Shown piece after piece: positions 1 through 11,743 of a stretch of 64,000 bases of DNA (position 1 is its first letter; every line of letters starts with the position of its first letter). This stretch comes from Nissolia schottii (taxonomy: Eukaryota > Streptophyta > Magnoliopsida > Fabales > Fabaceae), in the NCBI GenBank assembly GCA_003254905.1, contig QANU01048370.1:16542-80541 (forward strand). Reading direction: 5' to 3'. The position numbers and the translations under genes are program-made. The notes under the pieces are model-generated. The model was not told the DNA's origin, did no database searches, and worked only from the letters and a program-made list of their open reading frames with translations.

Positions 1-501
1 TTTTATGACTTCAGGTACCGAAGAAGATGAGTCTTGTTTTGATGATGCTGATGATCCGCCCGCTGAGCCATGAGCGGCTAGGATTGGAGGAGCTTAGAGA
101 GATAGCTGTTTAGATTTTGGTCAAGGACGTACTGAGTAGCATTCCAGTAGTCCTTGTATTTTGATGCTGTATATTTTGGATTCTGTATATGATACTTTGA
201 GCTATGTACATATTATGTATACAGTGACATGACTTTGTATGGTGGACCCATGAATGTATATTGCTTGTTCTACTTATCATAGTGTTATCCTCTTTGTTAT
301 TATATTTGTTTATTTCCAACGCATGGCTCTATTTCATTATTGATGTAATATAAGTAAAAAATTTAAAATGGGTCCTTATTTTCGTAAACAACCACTATTT
401 TCTAAAAGACAACTACGGACTAAAGTATTCCGATCAGATAGCAAACAACCTAGTGAGCATTGTTTACTACGTACGGGTAAACAGTTAGCTAGGGTGTTTC
501 A
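1..501 (+). mobile_element. 3' end of a long-LTR retroelement (TGTAAC family), truncated by window edge
   Basis: The segment ends with GCTAGGGTGTTTCA, the same terminus as the complete LTRs at 1,052-3,877 and 23,271-29,854. The body before it (a 'ggtcc..ttttcg' stretch, then 'gtgagcattg..acgtacgggtaa') matches their last 350 bases. The next five bases, cgctg (502-506), continue an unrelated LTR that is intact at 12,487 onward, so this copy inserted into that LTR. The other end and the matching duplication lie left of the window. Confidence 0.75.
2..73 (+). pseudogene. Acidic-tail terminal exon inside the LTR
   Basis: A short reading frame after a splice-acceptor-like 'atgacttcag' (5-14) ends in an acidic peptide, TEEDESCFDDADDPPAEP, followed by TGA at 71-73. 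The stop lies about 430 bases before the LTR end. Comparable acidic frames sit about the same distance from the end in the copies at 18,678-18,887 and 26,617-26,688. I do not recognise the protein. It may be the last exon of an accessory ORF carried in this LTR family, or a captured host fragment. Confidence 0.35.
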
Positions 502-878
502 CGCTGACGTGTCAGGGCGGCGCCGCCATGCCAGGCTGGCTCCAGCTGGCGCAATAAATGCGCCAGTGCAAATTGCTGCCAACGTACTTTCGCTCAGCGG
601 CCAGGATACAGTCGCTGAGCGATTCTCCCTTTTGTGCTGAGCGATGCCTTGCCCACCGCTGAGCGGGCCTGCTTTAATCTTCGTTTTTCTCTCTTTTCGA
701 ATTTTGCCCTTTTATTTCATTCTTCTATGGGATTATTCCTAATTAATCTGCTTGCATCCATCTTCAAAATATATTAGAAACCTACAAAATAAGGGGAATT
801 CATTAGATATTTTGTTAAAACATAAGCGAATAAATGCCTTTTTGAATGATGGAAATTGCGTATTTTGGGCATTTATCA
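502..878 (-). mobile_element. LTR fragment of the TGATAAGTGCCC family
   Basis: This aligns along its length with the right-hand part of the solo LTR at 11,403-12,867 (region 12,487-12,867) and ends at the same terminus, atttatca on the + strand. Shared features include a cluster of GCTGAGCG/CGCTCAGC motifs and the block 'gcatccat.ttcaaaatata'. The left part was displaced when another LTR (ending at 501) inserted into it at cgctg. Confidence 0.7.
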
Positions 879-1570
879 AATGGCAAGGTCAACTTCCTAT
901 AGTAGTAGGAATGAGGAGCATCACTTCCAAGTTTTGAACCTTATGTAGGGCAGACGACTATCGTGGCGAGTAGATGGTCCATTAGAATTGGGCTCGTACA
1001 TATGTGTTATTTTTCTTTTGCCGTATGGGACAGTAGGGTAGCTACACTACATGTAACATCTCACTTTTCCTGAGAAAAGATTTCATAGGATAAATACCAG
1101 TAGAAGGCCTCTATATAGGTTAAAAATTGAGAAGCATGAATTCTTAGGTCAAAAATGTCTGTAGAAATTATTCTGTTCAATTTCGCAAAATTCTGCTGAC
1201 ACTAGATTGATTCCTTTTAGCCCTCAGAGTTTGATGGTGTATCTAAGGTATCTATAAAACATACTTTTATAGAGGTAAATTTACAAATACCTTAGATTAA
1301 CCTAAATTCCTCCCTAGAATAATTAGTAGATCAGGATAATGTGATCGAAATATTTTTTGGACGGCCGTATACCCGGACAGGGAACTACCAAACACCAATC
1401 AGCCACGACTCTCTTTCTCATTTTCTCTCTCTTAATGCCTACCAAGTATTTGGTCAAAAGTCAAAAGATGACTTGGCATGTTTATCTAATTCTTTTTATT
1501 TTATTTTCTTTTTTCTTTTTTCCTTAATTTTTGTGGCCCATAATGGCCAAACCACACGGTCTCCTAAGCC

Positions 1571-1578
1571 TATAAATA
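1571..1578 (+). promoter_or_regulatory. TATA box of solo LTR A
   Basis: TATAAATA, about 520 bases into the LTR and about 280 bases upstream of a donor-like GGTGGGTAAA. A matching TATAAATA lies at 23,827-23,834 in the related copy at 23,271, again about 280 bases before a similar GTCGGTAAA, so the arrangement is conserved. Confidence 0.5.
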
Positions 1579-2689
1579 GCACTCCATGGCTTTCATTTCC
1601 TCACTTTCTCATTTCTTAGTTCCTGCTTAAGTTGGCGCAGCAGAAAAACCAAGCTTTAGTACACCATTCTCCTAAGACTTTCTGATAATCTCATCACTTT
1701 CTCTTGTATTTCCTTCCCCAAAATTGAGCTCTTAGCTTGTGTTCTTTCAAGTTTCCTCTCAAGCAAAAGTGACCAAAGGCATTGAGGACACCGAGGTTCG
1801 CCGAGACTTCTACGCAAAGCTTTCGTTCCTATGCTTGTGGACTTCAATAAAGGTGGGTAAACCAATCTTCCACTGTCGTTGTAGCATGTTTGTGATAGTT
1901 TATGTTAGGTTTATGTGAATTTTGAATGAAACTAGCTTAAATCACCTCTTGGTGGTCTTAGGGTTGTTTATAGGATTATATGTTTGGATATGATGTAGGT
2001 AGGTGTGCTATGATGTCTTAGTAGAGTAATACATGGTTTTAGTGAATTGAAATTGATTTTGGAAGTCCTAAGAGTTGGGCATGGAGGTGGTTTAGAGCAA
2101 GGGTGAAAAAGAGGGAAAATGGCCAAGTTATGACCTAGTTTTATGCCCAAGACGCTAAACGGCCAAGGAGGCCAGCTGATCAGCTTGAGTGGTAAGTTTG
2201 AGCAATCGCTGAGCGGACATGGTGGTCTGTTGAGTGGCCTGAAGCCCTAAATCATGGTACCAACTTTGACAGGGTAGTTAAGAATGCTTGAATGAATAGG
2301 TCAGGAGAGTCCTGAGGGGATAAGTTTAGATAGAACGGGCAGACATAGGATGACCAGGGACAAGGATGTAGGAGGATTAGAGAGATTAGGTCTTGAGGGT
2401 CAGAGTTAAAGAAATCAAGTTATGGAAGTACGAGTAAAAGCCTAAGGGTTAGTTACCCACGAATAAGAAAGTTAAGAAAGATAGCATAGAGAGAGCATGA
2501 ATTCGGTAAGGTAAGAAGGAATGGGAGAGATGAGCTTAAGAGAGAAGTAAGTGTATGAGAAAGTTTGAGTGCTAGTCAAGGGTAAGTAGAAACGTCTAAA
2601 GGCATATAAAAGAAGCTTTGATAGTATAATGAGGTAACATTACAAAGATATGATAAGATATGGTTACTCTCCTACCTGGCACAAGGCAG

Positions 2690-3010
2690 TAGTTAAAAGT
2701 CAATGATTCTCCATGGGTAGAAGCTAGCGAAAAAGAAAAGATAAGTATTCCTGTAGGTAGAAGCTTGTAGGATAAGTCTCTGTAGGTAGAAGCTTGTGAA
2801 AAAGATAAGGTCTCTGCCCTACAGGTAGAAGCTTGCAGGGAGAGATGGCCAAAGGTCTCTGTAGGTAGAAGCTTGCGGAGAAGAGAAAGTCTATGCCCTG
2901 TAGGTAGAGGCTTGCAGGGAAGAGGTAGTCAATAGTCTCTGTAGGTTGTGGTTTACAGAGAGATGAAGATCAAATGTTCCTGTAGGTAAATGCTTACAAG
3001 GAAAAGAATA
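2690..3010 (+). repeat. Tandem subrepeats, unit centred on TGTAGGTAGAAGCTTG
   Basis: At least seven imperfect copies of the core 'ctgtaggtagaagcttg(c/t)' spaced roughly 30-60 bases apart inside solo LTR A. Each is followed by a purine-rich spacer. The units often form small palindromes with flanking 'ctctg/cagag'. Noncoding. Confidence 0.7.
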
Positions 3011-3906
3011 TGAGAATATGTATGTAAAAAGTCAATGACAAGTAAGAAAGACTTTAGAAAGAACCTCTATACGAGAATAAGAGATGCACGAAAGATATAA
3101 CCTAAAGTTACGAATAGAATGTAGTAAGTACAGAATGTTTTCCTAGGATAAGGAAGGTAAAGGATAGATTCCCTAATCACCTAGTAAACTAGTTAAAGCT
3201 GCTCAGGACTAGCAGGATTAATAATAACAAATAGGGTTTTAGTATGATACGACACCTAGAGACCCTTGACTGGTGGGATCATAATTGAGTAGAAAAAAAA
3301 GAATGATCCCCAAGGTTTCCCATTGAGGACGCAATGTTCTCACCCCCCCACTCCTTTATGGTTCTAGGCTAGCACGACATGTACGCCGAGGGGAGCAGAC
3401 ATCGTAGGACGTGAAAAGCTGTGGACGTCATAGGATTTTGAGGAAGTAAAGGACAATAGCTCATGCTTTATGGTTAGGATTAGCTAAAGGGGCTAGGCGT
3501 GCCCCTAGCCCATATGAGAATTAAATGTATTATGAACTAGTATAATGGAATGTGTAATTATGTATTATTACTTGAATGTGTAATTGTGTTATGGACCAGA
3601 TAATGGCATATACATATACTTATATCATCCTCTGTAGTTTAATTATCGCTTAACTCCATCGGGACTCTATTGTTTGTATATCTATATGCTTTCTCAAACA
3701 CATACGGCTCATAGTTTATGTAAGAAAGGGAAAAAGTTTTGAAAACAGTCCATATTTTCAATTAAGAAATATTTGCTAAGCTAAAAGTAGGGGCTAGAAG
3801 TAATGCAACCAGAGCAAAAAATACCCCTGTGAGCATTGTTTACGACGTACGGGTAAGCAGCTAGCAGGGGTGTTTCACTACAGGCCCCATGTGTACCTGT
3901 ATTTGA

Positions 3907-3910
<4 letters not shown>

Positions 3911-3955
<45 letters not shown>
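3911..3955. repeat. TG/TA microsatellite
   Basis: About 18 TG dinucleotides followed by a short TA run, inside the older LTR tail. Confidence 0.95.
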
Positions 3956-4265
3956 TTGTGATATATGTAAACCCTGAACTACTTAGTATGATTGTGTTAT
4001 AGTAATGAATGTATGATAATCAAGTCTTTGAAATGTTTCCTCAAAGCGCACGAGTTACCTTAGTTAGTAAGATTTGTCGTGACACGAGTACGGCTCACGT
4101 TTTCATAACTACGAATTTGAAAAATAAAGAAAAGTTTTAAATTGGTCCATATTTTCATAACAATTGTTCTTTCAAAAGTAAGTCTAAAAGTAATCCAGCC
4201 AGTAAGTAACTAACTAGTGAGCATTACTTACGACTTAAGCGTAAGTAGCTAATTAGAGTGTTACA

Positions 4266-5402
4266 ATACACATCTTTTATACATGAATTTATAAATAGAG
4301 AAGTACTTAGGTTTGCAAACTAAGTGGGTGTTGTTCGCAAAAATAATTTGCAAAATAATATTCAAAATTCAATTTGTATGATTGTGGTAGTTACTTCATC
4401 ACTAATGGTAGCATCTTTCAAGGGGTATGTTTTAGTAGTCAAATAAGTTCACCAATGGATGCATCTTCCAAGGTGAAAGTTTTAACAATCATATTAATAC
4501 ATTAAGAGGTTTATGGAATCACTATTTATTTGTCATGCCTTCCCTAAAATCAACATCAGATAGAATTATTCTTTTCTTTAGAAAATTTCAAAATGAAGTT
4601 TTAGGATTTGCTCTCTAAAAACCTTCAGAGAGCTTGGATTAATGCTAGGGGTAGATTGTTGATAATCTATGAGCAACTAGTGGGGGCAATTAAATAGTGA
4701 TATTCTAGTCTCATTTCAAGACCTGCAAAGATTTCATCTTCTTCTTCCATATACAATTGGATAACAAAATCAAGAACACGAAATTCTTGATACAAACTTC
4801 AATGGCTACAAAAGCAACAAACTTTATCATCTTGTCACTAAAAAAATCTCCAAATCCAAAACTATAACTGCTTTTTGCAAGCTTAAATGGCTAAAAAGGA
4901 AGAACATTTATCATCTTTTCAAAATAAAACACACATATTTGCCAATGCTCTAGCAAGTTGACCGCGTCGGCGCAGGCGAGCTCATCGTCGTTGAAAGAGA
5001 TCAAGGGTTTTGGTGGAGGAGGAGGGAGGATCTAGCGGTGTTGGTTGAGGTGTTGTTGCTATTGTGGTTCTTTTTTTCCACGCGTCTTGCGAAGCATATG
5101 AGATGAAGAAACCGATGCCAAAGAAGATAGGAGGTAGATAAGGAGGCGATGAAGGAAAAGATGGCGAAGATCCAGGAGAAGGTGAGGAGGTGGAGGTGCG
5201 GCGTGCCATGTGGGATGCCACGTGGCATAACCCGAAAACTCAACCCTTGACGTATACCCGGATTCCCACCCGACCCGACCCGACCCAATTTTTATTTAAA
5301 ATTTTAAAAAAATGCAAACAACCCCCCCTTTACCCGTGTACCCACACCCTATCCCAACCCCGCCCACCCCATCACAACCTCCCATCTCTCTCTCGAACCC
5401 CC
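4266..5402. other. Intergenic segment, no supported gene
   Basis: AT-rich to about 4,950, then G/C-biased and purine-skewed (4,960-5,220), then a C-rich run up to the next LTR. Minus-strand frames in 4,982-5,288 are open for 80-95 residues, and one contains hydrophobic stretches. They lack a recognisable domain and overlap each other, so I do not call a gene. Confidence 0.5.
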
Positions 5403-6116
5403 TGTAACATCTCACTTTTTCCTTAAGGGGAATTTCACGTAATTAATATTTACAAGTCAATTATTGAGAACAAAAAACTAAATTATATTAATAAATACGT
5501 ACCAAGACACTCAAATAGAATAAAGACAACACTATGCTTAAAATCATTAACATAACTAATGTCAATATGTTTCTGAACATAGTTTGTAAAATAAATACTA
5601 AATTTTAGTAATGGATAAATCATGATCACGAAATAACTAATGAAGCTAATTATTAAAGTTACAAAAACATAGTTTATGCATACCTCACATTTTAACCCTT
5701 ATATTATAACAAGTGAACTATTATTAGGGATCTAATTAATATTTTAGGAAGTAAAATGTATTAATGAATAATCTATTATGTTGATAAGGTATTAAATCAA
5801 TGTTTTGTTTTAAGTCATTCAAACAATATGCTATTTTCAATAATGTATGTAATATTATTATCATGCCAAAGTAATAAAAATAGTACAACCTCACTGTAAA
5901 CGAGTAAATAAAATAATTAACTAATAGAAATACTATATTTATCAAAATTCCAGTTTAGAATTATAATCTATAGCAGCTATTTGTTATTATCCTCATAACA
6001 AATGCTTCGTCATAAAATAATAATAATTGTGATGCTTGGTGCACCGTGAAATACAAATATAAAACAATTACAAAATTCATTCATTAAGAGATAAACACTT
6101 GATGATCAACAATTGA

Positions 6117-6117
<1 letters not shown>

Positions 6118-6151
<34 letters not shown>

Positions 6152-6160
6152 ATAATAATA
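6118..6160. repeat. TA / ATA microsatellite
   Basis: A TA dinucleotide run followed by AAT triplets inside LTR copy C. Confidence 0.9.
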
Positions 6161-6859
6161 CTTTATTATATATTGATATGATATGCATAACAATAGGCAG
6201 TTGTGCAAATAAGTCTTAAAGATATATCATGTAGAATTATATAAATGTTGCTTGAAGACAATAGCGTTGATAGTCACTAGAAAAAATTATATTATAAATT
6301 TCAAGTTGTATATTATAAACAAGAAATAATAGAATTGTATTATGAGAGTTGTGTGTCTTTACATAGGAGGCTGAGCCTATTTATAGGCTGAAGACTCAAC
6401 GGCCAAAACACAACAGCCAAAAATAAATTACAATCAATTAATAAGACTAAATCAAATCAAATCAATTATGATCATTAATATAAATTATTCTTAACAGCCA
6501 GAATTTAATACGCATCGAAGGCACACGTAAAATAGACTGTTGTGAACAGAAAATTGCGAGTGACTTAGATAAAAAAAATTAAATTCCTTATTAGAATTTT
6601 GTGGCAGAGGTGATTTGCTTGATTTGGTAATTTTCGCAGCAATTTTTTGATCTCTGCCAAAAATTGGCACGTATACCGCAGTACCCGTAAAAATACACTT
6701 TTACCGGGGAAAAATTTAGAATATCCTAGTTAAATCCCAATTTCATATTTTAAGTGATTAATTAGTGTTAAACTATAATTAGATAATTTTTATGTCGATC
6801 GTTAATTTTTTGCGCGCGCGAACACGCATAGTCCGGGAGCAACATCATCATTTGCAATC

Positions 6860-7260
6860 TTGCTCACTCTAGGAAGCAAAGAACATGCATTGGTTTAATT
6901 GGAAAAGGTGGCATGATGACACCTATTTACCTTAGCATGATGCTATGGAAATCTACCCAAAATCCCCCCCCCAAAAACCGTGATGCACTCTCTTTAGATT
7001 TGGGAGCAAAATTCTCTCCCAAATACTACCCAAAAACCACACTTAAACAACATGCATTGGCCCTAAGTAAAGGTGTAATGATCATGCATCATTACATTGG
7101 ATTTATTTGGACAAAAAGTGGCCCAAAACCCCTCCAAAAGCCGTGTACCCCTGTAGATTTTGGAAGGAAAATCCACCTTCCAAATCTCCCCAAATCAAAG
7201 GCCAAAGCCATGCATTGGTCCATTCCAAAAGGTGGCATGATTACCCATCATAACTTGATT
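6860..7260 (+). repeat. Tandem repeat, about 160-bp unit, about 2.5 copies
   Basis: The core 'catgcattgg....aaaggtg(g/t)(c/a)atgat' recurs near 6,883, 7,051 and 7,211, with similar downstream text ('ccc.aaa.cc....gtagattt.gga'). The 167-codon frame open across it (6,913-7,416) is a by-product of the repeat and has no domain. Confidence 0.65.
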
Positions 7261-8065
7261 AATTCAACTCAAAAATCTGCATTAGTAGCCTTATTCTTCC
7301 TTAGCAAAACAGCAACCCTCACTCTCCCATTTCCACTCTTCACTAATCTCTTACTCACCAAGAGTTCTCTAAGAAGAGCTTGGAGAAAAGCCACCAAAGA
7401 ACCACCATTTTCTTAAACCAAAAATCAAGCATTCTTCCACCATTTCCGTAACCCAAAACTAAAACCAACCCCCCTTCTCATCACTTTCTTTTCATTTTCC
7501 TACACCAAAAATCTAGTGGAGAACACCATCTTGTTCTCTCTAGAACACTAAGCCACACTATTTGCAAGCAAGGAAGACATAGCCTTCATTTTTCAAGCAA
7601 GGAAGCACTAAGATTCGAATTCTCAAGGACTCTTGAGAAATCCTGACTCAACACTCATCACACTACACACCTTCATCTTCACAAGTGGGTAAATCTAGTC
7701 TAAACTACCTCTTGGTGGTTCTATACTCAAAATGTGTGATTATGTGAAAATATGAAGATTATGCTTGATGATGTGCATGCATGTGTATGATTGTTGTTTG
7801 AAAGTAAATATATATTATTTGTTAAAAATCTGTGGGTGAAGTCATGATTTAATCATCCTCTTGGAGATCTATGCATACTTGCATGTTGCATGCAAGAGAA
7901 TATGTGGCTTTATGAGCCTATGTTGAGATAAGTTGTATATGGTGCATGCATGTGTCATTTTGTGATTTGAGGATGATAACATATGATTTATGAATGCTGG
8001 AATACGTGGAAAAATATTTTTAAGTGTTGTACATGGAAGAGTTTTGAGGAAAGGTGACATAGAGC

Positions 8066-8938
8066 AAAAATGAGGTTTTGGGTATACAAGGGCAAATCTG
8101 TAATTTTGGGTACAAGGGTTGAAAATCTGGGTTTATTTTCATGAAAAATGGGTTCAAAACTATCAAAAATCTTGGGGTCAAGACTTGAGTCCATTGGATT
8201 GTGGGTAATTAAAATTTTGAAGGAAATCGATTTTTCGGGCCAAAATGGCAATTTGATCATAAAAGGGCAGATCTGTAATTTTGGGTATGGGTATTGAAAA
8301 TCTGGGTTTATTATCATGAAAAATGGGTTCAGAGCTATCAAAAACCTTGGGTTCAAGTCTTGAGTCCATCGGGTTATGGTGAAATAAAATTTCAAAGGAA
8401 AATCGATTTTTCAGGCAAAAATGACATCTTAGGCATATGGGGGCAGAACTGTAATTTTGGGTAAAGGGACTGAAAATCTGGGTTTGTTTTCATGAAAAAT
8501 GGGTTCATAGCTATGGGAAACCTTCGGGTTAAGTCTTGAGTCCATCGGGTTATGACGAAATAAAATTTCAAAGGAAAATCGGTTTTTCGAGTAAAAATGA
8601 CGTTTTGAGCATATGGGGCAGAACTGTAATTTCGAGTAAAGGGACTGAAAATCTGGGTTTGTTTTCATGAAAAATGGGTTCACATCTATTGAAAACCTTC
8701 GAGTTAAGTCTCAAGTCCATCGGTTGGTGGTTGAATAAAATTTCGAACGAAAATCGAGTTTTTCGGGTAAAAGGTGGCATTTTGGGAAAAGGGGTGAATC
8801 TATAATTGCTGAACCTTGGACATAAAATCTGGACTTATATGTGTGAAAATTGATCTTAGAGCTATCAAAAACCCTAGGATGAGGTCTAGGACTCACATCG
8901 AGTATTCGATGGCCAAAATTCCAAAGGAAAAAGAGGGT
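8066..8938 (+). repeat. Tandem array, about 175-bp unit, five copies
   Basis: Five head-to-tail units share 'ctgtaatttt', 'gaaaatctgggttt', 'atgaaaaatgggttca', 'cttgagtccatcgg' and 'aaaatcg.tttttcggg'. Copies 1-4 are close and the fifth is diverged. A related array with two to three copies lies at 24,330-24,770 in another LTR of the family, so this is a family feature rather than a local expansion. Confidence 0.85.
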
Positions 8939-9544
8939 ATGAGTGCCCTGATAATTGTTGTCATACCTTACTGCATGTATGAGGTAAATGGTCATGTATT
9001 ATGTGTCATGATAATGTGTATTATGTCCATATGAATATTATTGTGCATCATGAGGATACGGTCGTCGTCAGGATCTTAGGACGGCCTTAGAAAACCTAAC
9101 AAAGACCATAATTGAGCCTTAGGAAAAACGGAGTATCTTAAGAAGGCTCCGGCCATGAGGGCTCGGAGAACCTTGAAGATAAGAACATATTTGTATAATA
9201 GGGCACCCCTTCTCTTGGCACGTCCAAAGGACAAGCCCCTCACTAGTCCCGATAGGAGGATTGGTTCAAGACAAATACAGGCCTACGCCTGTGCGTATGA
9301 CTACCATCATAGACGAAGAAAACACAAAGACGTGTCAAGAAAGTCATAATTCATGAACAAAGACAAATGAAAGAAATAAAGGATAGAGAAAGATAGAAAG
9401 TAAGATGTCCCCAAAGGTGTGGACAAAGATAAAAAAAAATAAGATGTCCCCGAAGGTGAGGACGAAGATAAAAAGTTATGATATGAAATACATTTTTGCA
9501 CTAAATGCATGTGTGGTATGAGCTCTGCCATTAAGGATAAAGAA

Positions 9545-9830
9545 TACGACCCAAGGATGTACACAACATCACGTGTGGATGACGGTCCTAGGATGTACCA
9601 TACATCGCGCGTGGGCGACGGTCCTAGAATGTACAACACCGTGAGTGGACGACGATCCTAGGATGCATATCACATCGCATGTGAACGAAAGTCCTAGGAT
9701 GGATATTAAATCGTGTGTGGACGGCAATCCTAGGGTGTACAAAGAGACAAGATAAGTAAGCAAAGCAAGAAGGTACAATACACCGTGTATGGACTGCGGA
9801 CCTAGGGTGTACAAGGAAGTAAGACAAGTA
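9545..9830 (+). repeat. Degenerate minisatellite, about 36-bp unit
   Basis: Units of the form 'cctaggatgtac....acatcg.gtgtgga.gac' recur about five times in 9,545-9,730, then twice more with longer spacers to 9,830. It lies in the distal part of LTR copy C. Open minus-strand frames here arise from the repeat. Confidence 0.75.
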
Positions 9831-10005
9831 AACAGTACAAGAAAACACAGGAATTTCCCCATGCATAAAATATGTGTTGAATGTGAGGTTATGTCCAAGT
9901 GTCATAGTAAATCCATCTTTAGATGAAATCGCTTATCTTTTTTTGTCAAGAAGTTCACAAATGTGTTGTGTATTGTAGATCAACGAATTTTCCCGAGTTT
10001 CGCAT

Positions 10006-10440
10006 GTGTTCAATTGCAGGGATTTATCAAAAGGAAATCAATTTAGGGTTGACCTGGGGAGGAGTTATTGTGACTCTGGCTCCTTTCAAAGGTTTAGGCT
10101 TTCGTGTGTCCATGCAATGGCATGCTGCGAGGCAGCGAGTCTGGACTGGCGGCAATACGTGGACAGTGTTTACACCATGGCCAACCTTTGCAAGGTCTAC
10201 GAGCAAGAGTTTCAAGTTGTTGGCCACAGGTCCACCTGGCCTCAAGTCACTTTTCCGACCGTTATTCCCGACCAAAGTTTAAAGCACACCAAACGAGGTC
10301 AGCCGAACTTCACTCGTTTTCGTAATGAAATGGATTCTACGGAAGGACGTCAGCAAAGACGTTGTAGACTTTGTCGTGGGGCTTGCCATAATAGTTCTCA
10401 CAGTCCACACACTGGTGCGGGGCCAAGTCACCAGATGTAA
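10006..10440 (+). pseudogene. C-terminal part of a Mutator-like (MuDR) transposase
   Basis: The 144-residue frame has the order expected at the C-terminus of a plant MULE transposase. First is a SWIM-type zinc-finger region (YCDSGSFQRFRLSCVHAMACC). Next comes a YVDSVYTMANLCKVYE block, where the family typically has Y..P.Y....Y...Y, and then a W-P motif (HRSTWPQV). A basic KRGQPNFTRFRNEMD and a zinc knuckle CRLCRGACHNSSH follow. The second cysteine of the SWIM CxC is serine here, so metal binding is probably lost. The catalytic DDE domain is absent; sequence upstream of about 9,906 belongs to an LTR. A splice acceptor 'caattgcag' (10,011-10,019) may mark the true exon start. It converges on the Plant Mobile Domain pseudogene to its right. 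Confidence 0.8.
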
Positions 10441-11002
10441 AACTGTATTATAACCATAAGATAGTAGGTCATGGTTAGATTAGGGCGACGCTTTGTATTT
10501 TAGGGTTAAGGTTAGATTAGAGGTTAATGTCATCATAAAAATGTATATAGCTAAAAAGAATAATAACAATGAAAATTACAATTACATGCATAATGTATTT
10601 GTTCAATTTTAATGGCCAGAGGTACATTCATAATTGTTCATGAAAATCTCAGTGCCTAGGTGCCTCTGTAGGGGTATATCTGTTGGGTGCCCTAATATTC
10701 TGGCGGTCACGAAGATCATACCCATGCTCACCTGCGTCACTGGTACTTGCTCCATCGTGATTGCCCCGGTGTCCCATCCACCTTATCATTCGTCTTTATA
10801 CTCCGCGAATTCTCTTCGCAAAAAGGTATTCCCTCGGGCCAGATCTGGGCTATGGTTGCCTTGGAGTTGCATCGAGCTGGGAGTTATTGTGGTCATTGTC
10901 TGATGCATCCTTAGACAGCTCATTCAAATTAAACCCTGCCCTAACCCAGTACTAGAACCTGACGGCTCAGAAGTACCTCTGCGTACTTCCACACGATCAA
11001 TA
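10441..11002. other. Spacer between convergent MULE genes
   Basis: Contains short TTAGGGTTA-like stretches (10,460-10,525). Further right is minus-strand sequence that probably encoded the low-complexity C-terminus of the Plant Mobile Domain gene (in another frame, RSVDIDRVEVRRGTSEPSGS around 10,940-11,030). No intact gene. Confidence 0.4.
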
Positions 11003-11743
11003 TCAACTGATCTGTTCACTATGTCTTGAAGAAGATCCTACGTGGAAGGATCTTCTACCTAACGAGTGTTTCTCACTATACATTTTACCAAAAAGAGGGG
11101 ATTGAGCGTGTGGTCTGTACAAAGGTGGAGTGACTTCAATAGTGAGATCAAGTGGGTATGGCGTCACTGTACCTTCATCAACTGGATGTTGGGGAGGTTG
11201 TGTTGATGAGGGGTTAGGGTTAAATGGGTCAAAGTCCTCGTCAATCTCATCTAATTGTTGAGCCATCTGTTCACCTAGTCAGGCATATAAACTAGGTTGT
11301 GTAAAGGGATCCGTTTGGGGGACCAGAGCATATGTATGTGCCTGCGGTGGTGGAGCAAAGAAACATCATGGGGAGGCCGTATGTACAAACTGTGTGGGCC
11401 CTTGATGAAAGCCTTTTTAATCACTTTCTCGGATCTTGACACAGCTTTGGTTTTGTCACAACCATGCCAAGCTCGTTGAAAGCTTCTATGCGCTTTTGTC
11501 GTTCAAATTAAATTTATATATACATACCTACTTTACGGCTTTCAGATTCCAAAAGGAATCCAATTGCAGTATAGGGTATGGTCGATCCCACAGGGAGTTG
11601 TAAAATACCATTCTTGAGTTCATTTAATTAAACAATAAAGTGAAGGATTTGATAATTTGATAGTTTAATAAATAAGTAAATAAATGACATAAAAAGTAAA
11701 TAGGAAACAAATCAGAGGTAGTTCCGGAGCTTGTTGGGAATTT

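Larger units (their letters stand above)
1052..3877 (+). mobile_element. Solo LTR, long-LTR family (copy A)
   Basis: Starts TGTAACATCTCAC and ends GGGGTGTTTCA, flanked by identical 5-bp target duplications ctaca (1,047-1,051 and 3,878-3,882). No internal gag/pol lies between the ends, so this is a solo LTR of about 2.8 kb. It contains a TATA box (1,571-1,578), a leader, a donor-like AAAGGTGGGTAAA near 1,848-1,860, and a tandem subrepeat block at 2,690-3,010. Long LTRs of several kilobases are known in Tekay/Del-type chromoviruses, but with no coding region here the lineage is inference. Confidence 0.85.
879..4265 (+). mobile_element. Older long LTR (TGTAAC family), interrupted by the solo LTR at 1,052-3,877
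   Basis: The pieces 879-1,051 and 3,883-4,265 read as one LTR 3' region once the inserted LTR and its duplication are removed. The right piece has the family landmarks (acggctcacg, ggtccatattttc, gtgagcattacttacgac) and ends ...AGAGTGTTACA at 4,265. The 5' end is not visible because the TGATAAGTGCCC-type LTR abuts it at 878. A TG/TA microsatellite lies at 3,911-3,955. Confidence 0.55.
5403..9905 (+). mobile_element. Long-LTR family member (copy C), 3' end not found
   Basis: Starts TGTAACATCTCACTTTTTCC, nearly identical to copy A. It then shows the family layout: AT-rich 5' part, leader, a donor-like AAGTGGGTAAA near 7,683, then the phrase 'cctcttggtgg' that also follows the donor in copy A. 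Three tandem repeat blocks lie inside (about 6,860-7,260, 8,066-8,938 and 9,545-9,830). No terminus TGTTTCA/TGTTACA is reached before Mutator-like sequence begins near 9,906, so the right border is approximate and the copy is probably truncated. Confidence 0.6.

Noticed and set aside
4982..5288. Overlapping minus-strand frames (79 and 95 codons), one with hydrophobic segments
   Set aside because: No recognisable domain, no splice context, two frames open over the same purine-skewed DNA.
6913..7416. 167-codon plus-strand frame
   Set aside because: Lies on a 160-bp tandem repeat inside an LTR; residues repeat with the DNA and show no domain.
7988..9034. Series of minus-strand frames with recurring NPFFMKTNPDFQ-like text
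   Set aside because: Direct translation of the 175-bp tandem array; not a repeat protein.
9307..9905. Minus-strand frames with YILG/HPRT repeats
   Set aside because: Produced by the 36-bp minisatellite in the LTR.
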